Part shown: positions 61,636-64,000 of the stretch, piece after piece
Layout: each line of letters opens with the position of its first letter
Position numbering within the stretch: the first letter of the stretch is position 1
Assembly: GCF_900112695.1 (NCBI RefSeq)
Contig: NZ_FOMT01000001.1
Span: 1,488,001 to 1,552,000 of the forward strand
From: Paenibacillus catalpae
GTDB taxonomy: Bacteria > Bacillota > Bacilli > Paenibacillales > Paenibacillaceae
Direction: 5' to 3'
Length of the DNA stretch: 64,000 nucleotides
Notes under the pieces: generated by a model
Databases searched by the model: none
Seen by the model: the letters and a program-made list of their open reading frames with translations, nothing else
What the model was told of the DNA's origin: nothing
Program-made: the position numbers and the translations under genes

Positions 61636-62835
61636 TTATCCCCCATTTTTTTGTTTCTTCCACTGCTCAAATTCGTCACGCACGACTCTGAAGGCTTCTT
61701 TGTCGGTACATAAGTCATATGCGGTCATCGCAAGAGCTTTAGCTGCATAATTCAGCTCTATCATTCCTTCCTCCGATCCTGCTAATAAGGCAAATTCCGG
61801 AGTATGCGTATTGGCATCACCTAACCGGATGTAAGGATGGATAACGGCAGTCATCTGACTGACATTTCCAATGTCCGAAGAACCAACGCCTCCCTTCTGC
61901 GGCGGATCGCAAACCTCAAGCCCAAGCTCATCCTCCAAATTTCGGGCAAACAATCTTGCTAATGCTTTATTATTGTTCCGCTCTGCATAGATCAGACCTT
62001 CGGTAATGTCGACCGTTGCCCCTACACCTTCTGCTGCGCAGCGGACTGCCCGGTATACCTTTTCTCTGACGGTTTCCAGCTCCTGCACCGTTGAAGCTCT
62101 TAGAATAAATACCGCTTCTGTCAGCTCCGGCACCACGTTAGGCGCATCTCCGCCTTTTGTAATAATGCCGTGGATCCGTACGTCTTCCTTCATAAACTGC
62201 CGCAGCGAATTGATCGCCACATATGCGTTAACAAGCGCATCGAGCGCGCTAATGCCTTTTTCCGGCGATGAAGAAGCATGCGCCTGTCTCCCGTGGAACG
62301 TAAACGTTGCGTCAACACACGCCAGTGCGCCGCGAAGCACCATCGTTTTATTCTGAGGATGGACCATCATGGCCGCATCAACGTCGTCAAATACGCCGTC
62401 ATCGCACATAATGATTTTTCCTCCGCCTTCCTCTTCAGCAGGTGTTCCTAGCACAAGGATTTTGCCCGGCAGCTCGGGAAAAGTATCCTTTAGCGCCAAA
62501 GCCGCTCCAACTGCAGCAGTTCCGATGAGGCTATGGCCGCAGCCATGTCCCAGACCTGGCAGCGCATCGTACTCCGCAAGCAATGCGATTGTTGGTCCTC
62601 CCGCTGACCCTTCCCAGGTTGCCCGGAACGATGTCTCCAAACCTGAAATGCCTTTCTCCACTTCGAATCCGGCTTCAATCAACGGCTCGGTGAGCCACTG
62701 TTGAGCCTTGTGCTCGTAAAAGCTAAGCTCCGGATTCGAGTGAATATTCAGCGACAGCGCCCGCAGCTGTCCGTCTCGCTCGTCAACTGCCTGTGCAATG
62801 CGGCGCTTAATTTCGTTTTCTGTATGCATGCTCAT
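61636..62835 (-). CDS. M20-family metal-dependent amidohydrolase
   Basis: A 399-residue M20D amidohydrolase of the AbgB/aminoacylase type. Metal-binding motifs are AEYDALPGLGHGCGHSLIG (residues 88-105), GTPAEEEGGGK (130-140) and a later His in MVHPQ. The lid domain has GRQAHASSSPEKGISALDAL. Substrates of this group are N-acyl amino acids, p-aminobenzoyl-glutamate or dipeptides. GTGGG precedes ATG 62835. It is co-transcribed with the YfcC carrier, so the two act on the same compound. Confidence 0.88.
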   Translation of the reverse strand: MSMHTENEIKRRIAQAVDERDGQLRALSLNIHSNPELSFYEHKAQQWLTEPLIEAGFEVEKGISGLETSFRATWEGSAGGPTIALLAEYDALPGLGHGCGHSLIGTAAVGAALALKDTFPELPGKILVLGTPAEEEGGGKIIMCDDGVFDDVDAAMMVHPQNKTMVLRGALACVDATFTFHGRQAHASSSPEKGISALDALVNAYVAINSLRQFMKEDVRIHGIITKGGDAPNVVPELTEAVFILRASTVQELETVREKVYRAVRCAAEGVGATVDITEGLIYAERNNNKALARLFARNLEDELGLEVCDPPQKGGVGSSDIGNVSQMTAVIHPYIRLGDANTHTPEFALLAGSEEGMIELNYAAKALAMTAYDLCTDKEAFRVVRDEFEQWKKQKNGG

Positions 62836-62890
62836 GAATTTCCCACCCGTTCTACTAAATCCGTATATTTATGCATCAATATGTATCAAA

Positions 62891-62957
62891 TAATAAGGAA
62901 ACATGCCCGATAAGTACAATTAATTGTTTTTTGGGGGACTGCATAACAATTTTTATG
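62891..62957 (-). promoter_or_regulatory. promoter of the M20 operon with two palindromes
   Basis: In minus sense TTGTAC (62914-62919), a 17-base spacer, then TTATTA (62891-62896). The palindrome ACAATTAATTGT (62916-62927) overlaps the -35, and CATAACAATTTTTATG (62942-62957) lies just upstream with LysR-type ATAA-N-TTAT symmetry. The LysR gene ending at 63015 is the natural regulator. Confidence 0.45.
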
Positions 62958-62976
62958 GTCTTTATTCAAAATGAAA

Positions 62977-63007
62977 AGCTCTGCTTCAAATAAGAAGCAG
63001 AGCTTTC
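62977..63007 (-). terminator. terminator of the LysR gene
   Basis: AAAGCTCTGCTTC and GAAGCAGAGCTTTT form a perfect stem around TTATTT in minus sense, directly after the LysR stop codon. Confidence 0.85.
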
Positions 63008-63014
63008 TGTATGT

Positions 63015-63899
63015 TTAATGCTCGGATTTCATAAAATCAACAAACTTGTCTACGATCGCAAGCTCTCGCGTATGCTCCCGGTACAGCATCCAGGTATTCC
63101 GGCGGATTGATTCCCCGTTCTTCAGCTTAAGTTCGAGAGAATACACTCCATCCTCCGGTGTTACGAACACTCCTGGAACGATGGAATATCCTAGTCCTTG
63201 CTTGACCAATTCCTTGCAAGTCTCATAGGCATCTGCCTGCATCGCAATCAACGGAGGGACGCTGTAATGCTCATGCCACCATGTTTGTATGGTTTGACCA
63301 AGCGAGGAGGCTGCAGCGCGAACGACCTTCGACTTCGGCTCACTATACAGAATTTGCGGCAGCTCCGGTAATTTATCCAAATCAATCGGTTCACGGGAGA
63401 TCAGGCAGATAGGCTCATCGTGCAGGAGATACTTTGCTTCCGGCCATTGATAATTCCCGCGGACGATGCCCACATGGATCTCCTGCTCCGTTAACAAATC
63501 TAGAATTTCCGCGCTTAACGCGCAAGTCACATTAAATTGCACCTCGGGATACAGGTCCTTGAACTTCCGCAGCAGCGGCGGCAGCTTGTATAAGCCATAA
63601 TAGCTGGCTACGCCAAGACGAAACGTGCCTTTTACCTGACGGCTCATGTTAAGCAGGTAATCCTTCATGGCGTTCATCTCATCCCGCATCTTTTTGGCAA
63701 AGGCGGCCAGCGCTTCACCCTCCGGAGTCAAGTAAGTTCCCTTCGCATGCTTCATGATGATGGGAACTCCAAACTCACGCTCCATTTGCTGGATCCGGTA
63801 CGTTAATGCAGGCTGCGTCATATATAGCCTCTCCGCTGCTTTAGTCAAGCTCTGCTCCTCGGCCACATACTGCAGAATTACCGCATCTTTCTCATTCAA
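63015..63899 (-). CDS. LysR-family transcriptional regulator
   Basis: A 294-residue LysR protein. The HTH reads VILQYVAEEQSLTKAAERLY, then MTQPALTYRIQQMEREFGVP; an effector domain follows (FRLGVASYYGLYKLPPLLRK). The start is TTG 63899 with AGGAG about ten bases upstream. It lies upstream of the M20/YfcC operon in the same direction, separated by a terminator and the palindrome-bearing promoter, and probably controls that operon. Confidence 0.85.
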   Translation of the reverse strand: MNEKDAVILQYVAEEQSLTKAAERLYMTQPALTYRIQQMEREFGVPIIMKHAKGTYLTPEGEALAAFAKKMRDEMNAMKDYLLNMSRQVKGTFRLGVASYYGLYKLPPLLRKFKDLYPEVQFNVTCALSAEILDLLTEQEIHVGIVRGNYQWPEAKYLLHDEPICLISREPIDLDKLPELPQILYSEPKSKVVRAAASSLGQTIQTWWHEHYSVPPLIAMQADAYETCKELVKQGLGYSIVPGVFVTPEDGVYSLELKLKNGESIRRNTWMLYREHTRELAIVDKFVDFMKSEH

Positions 63900-63919
63900 A
63901 CCAAACAGGCTCCTTTAAC

Positions 63920-64000
63920 TTAATCAACTGATAATATTGCATCTATCTCTCCGCATAATTTCACCCAGTCGAAATGCTCCCTGGCATCCTGCTGCGTGCT
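63920..64000 (-). CDS. C-terminal end of an unidentified protein, start beyond the window
   Basis: An open minus-strand frame enters from the right edge and gives 26 residues ending EHFDWVKLCGEIDAILSVD before the TAA at 63920-63922. The LysR gene starts 20 bases further on with its ribosome site between them, a spacing typical of an operon. There is too little sequence to name the product. Confidence 0.35.
   Translation of the reverse strand, partial: STQQDAREHFDWVKLCGEIDAILSVD

Noticed and set aside
1..64000. CRISPR array, tRNA or rRNA genes, prophage or integrative element
   Set aside because: No regularly spaced repeats, no cloverleaf or rRNA-like stretches, and no integrase, capsid or conjugation genes were seen on either strand.

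Overview
The window looks like chromosome of a spore-forming Gram-positive bacterium of the Paenibacillus/Cohnella type. The evidence is two complete gerA-type spore-germination operons, strong GGAGG ribosome-binding sites with frequent TTG and GTG starts, Bacillus-style lipoproteins, ABC systems and Zur boxes, and moderate GC content. No rRNA, tRNA, CRISPR array or intact transposon was seen. This is an accessory-rich stretch in which small working operons are separated by decayed genes.

Layout. 0-5 kb: a run of small minus-strand hypothetical proteins and lipoproteins, two broken genes, an RCC1-repeat protein and an SgrR-like relic. 5-11.4 kb: an AHSA1 protein and an ECF sigma factor with a folded leader, a CapA-type phosphoesterase, an IS110 relic, SnoaL and DinB proteins, and a LysR regulator. 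11.4-15.6 kb: germination operon 1 (A-C-D-B) with a sigma-G-like promoter. 16-18.8 kb: padR, two DUF1048 genes and a DrrAB-like ABC exporter. 19-20.2 kb: a lone galactokinase. 21-24.8 kb: germination operon 2 (A-C-B). 25-27.9 kb: SDR, cupin and SnoaL genes divergent from a TetR gene. 28-35 kb: single genes (VOC, GNAT, LysR with a divergent metallo-beta-lactamase-fold gene, phosphotransferase, ankyrin, isochorismatase-like).

35.3-42.4 kb: a carbohydrate-type ABC importer (solute-binding protein and two permeases) with a CehA/McbA PHP-domain hydrolase, a LacI regulator and a glycerophosphodiesterase. Similar operator-like motifs sit before the LacI gene, the phosphodiesterase and the solute-binding protein, so the set may scavenge phosphodiesters. 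42.5-52.4 kb: the highlight, a complete opine-metallophore locus in the order cntK-L-M-A-B-C-D-F-E, as in the staphylopine operon. It is followed by a Zur-type regulator and has two Zur-box-like palindromes upstream. CntK supplies D-histidine, CntL adds aminobutyrate, CntM condenses the product with an alpha-keto acid, CntE exports the metallophore, and CntABCDF re-imports the metal complex.

52.7-58.8 kb: a decay zone containing an SDR/TetR pair, truncated VOC, SDR, effector-domain and TetR genes, a MarR gene, and a shattered dockerin-like secreted protein with an internal inverted piece. 58.9-64 kb: D-galactonate dehydratase, then an M20 amidohydrolase, a YfcC-type carrier and a LysR gene.

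A dispersed intergenic repeat (a CTAACGGRGAACGATAG box, a GC-rich hairpin, and an AAAGGGGAGTTTAACGC box) recurs just downstream of minus-strand genes, always in the same orientation relative to the gene.
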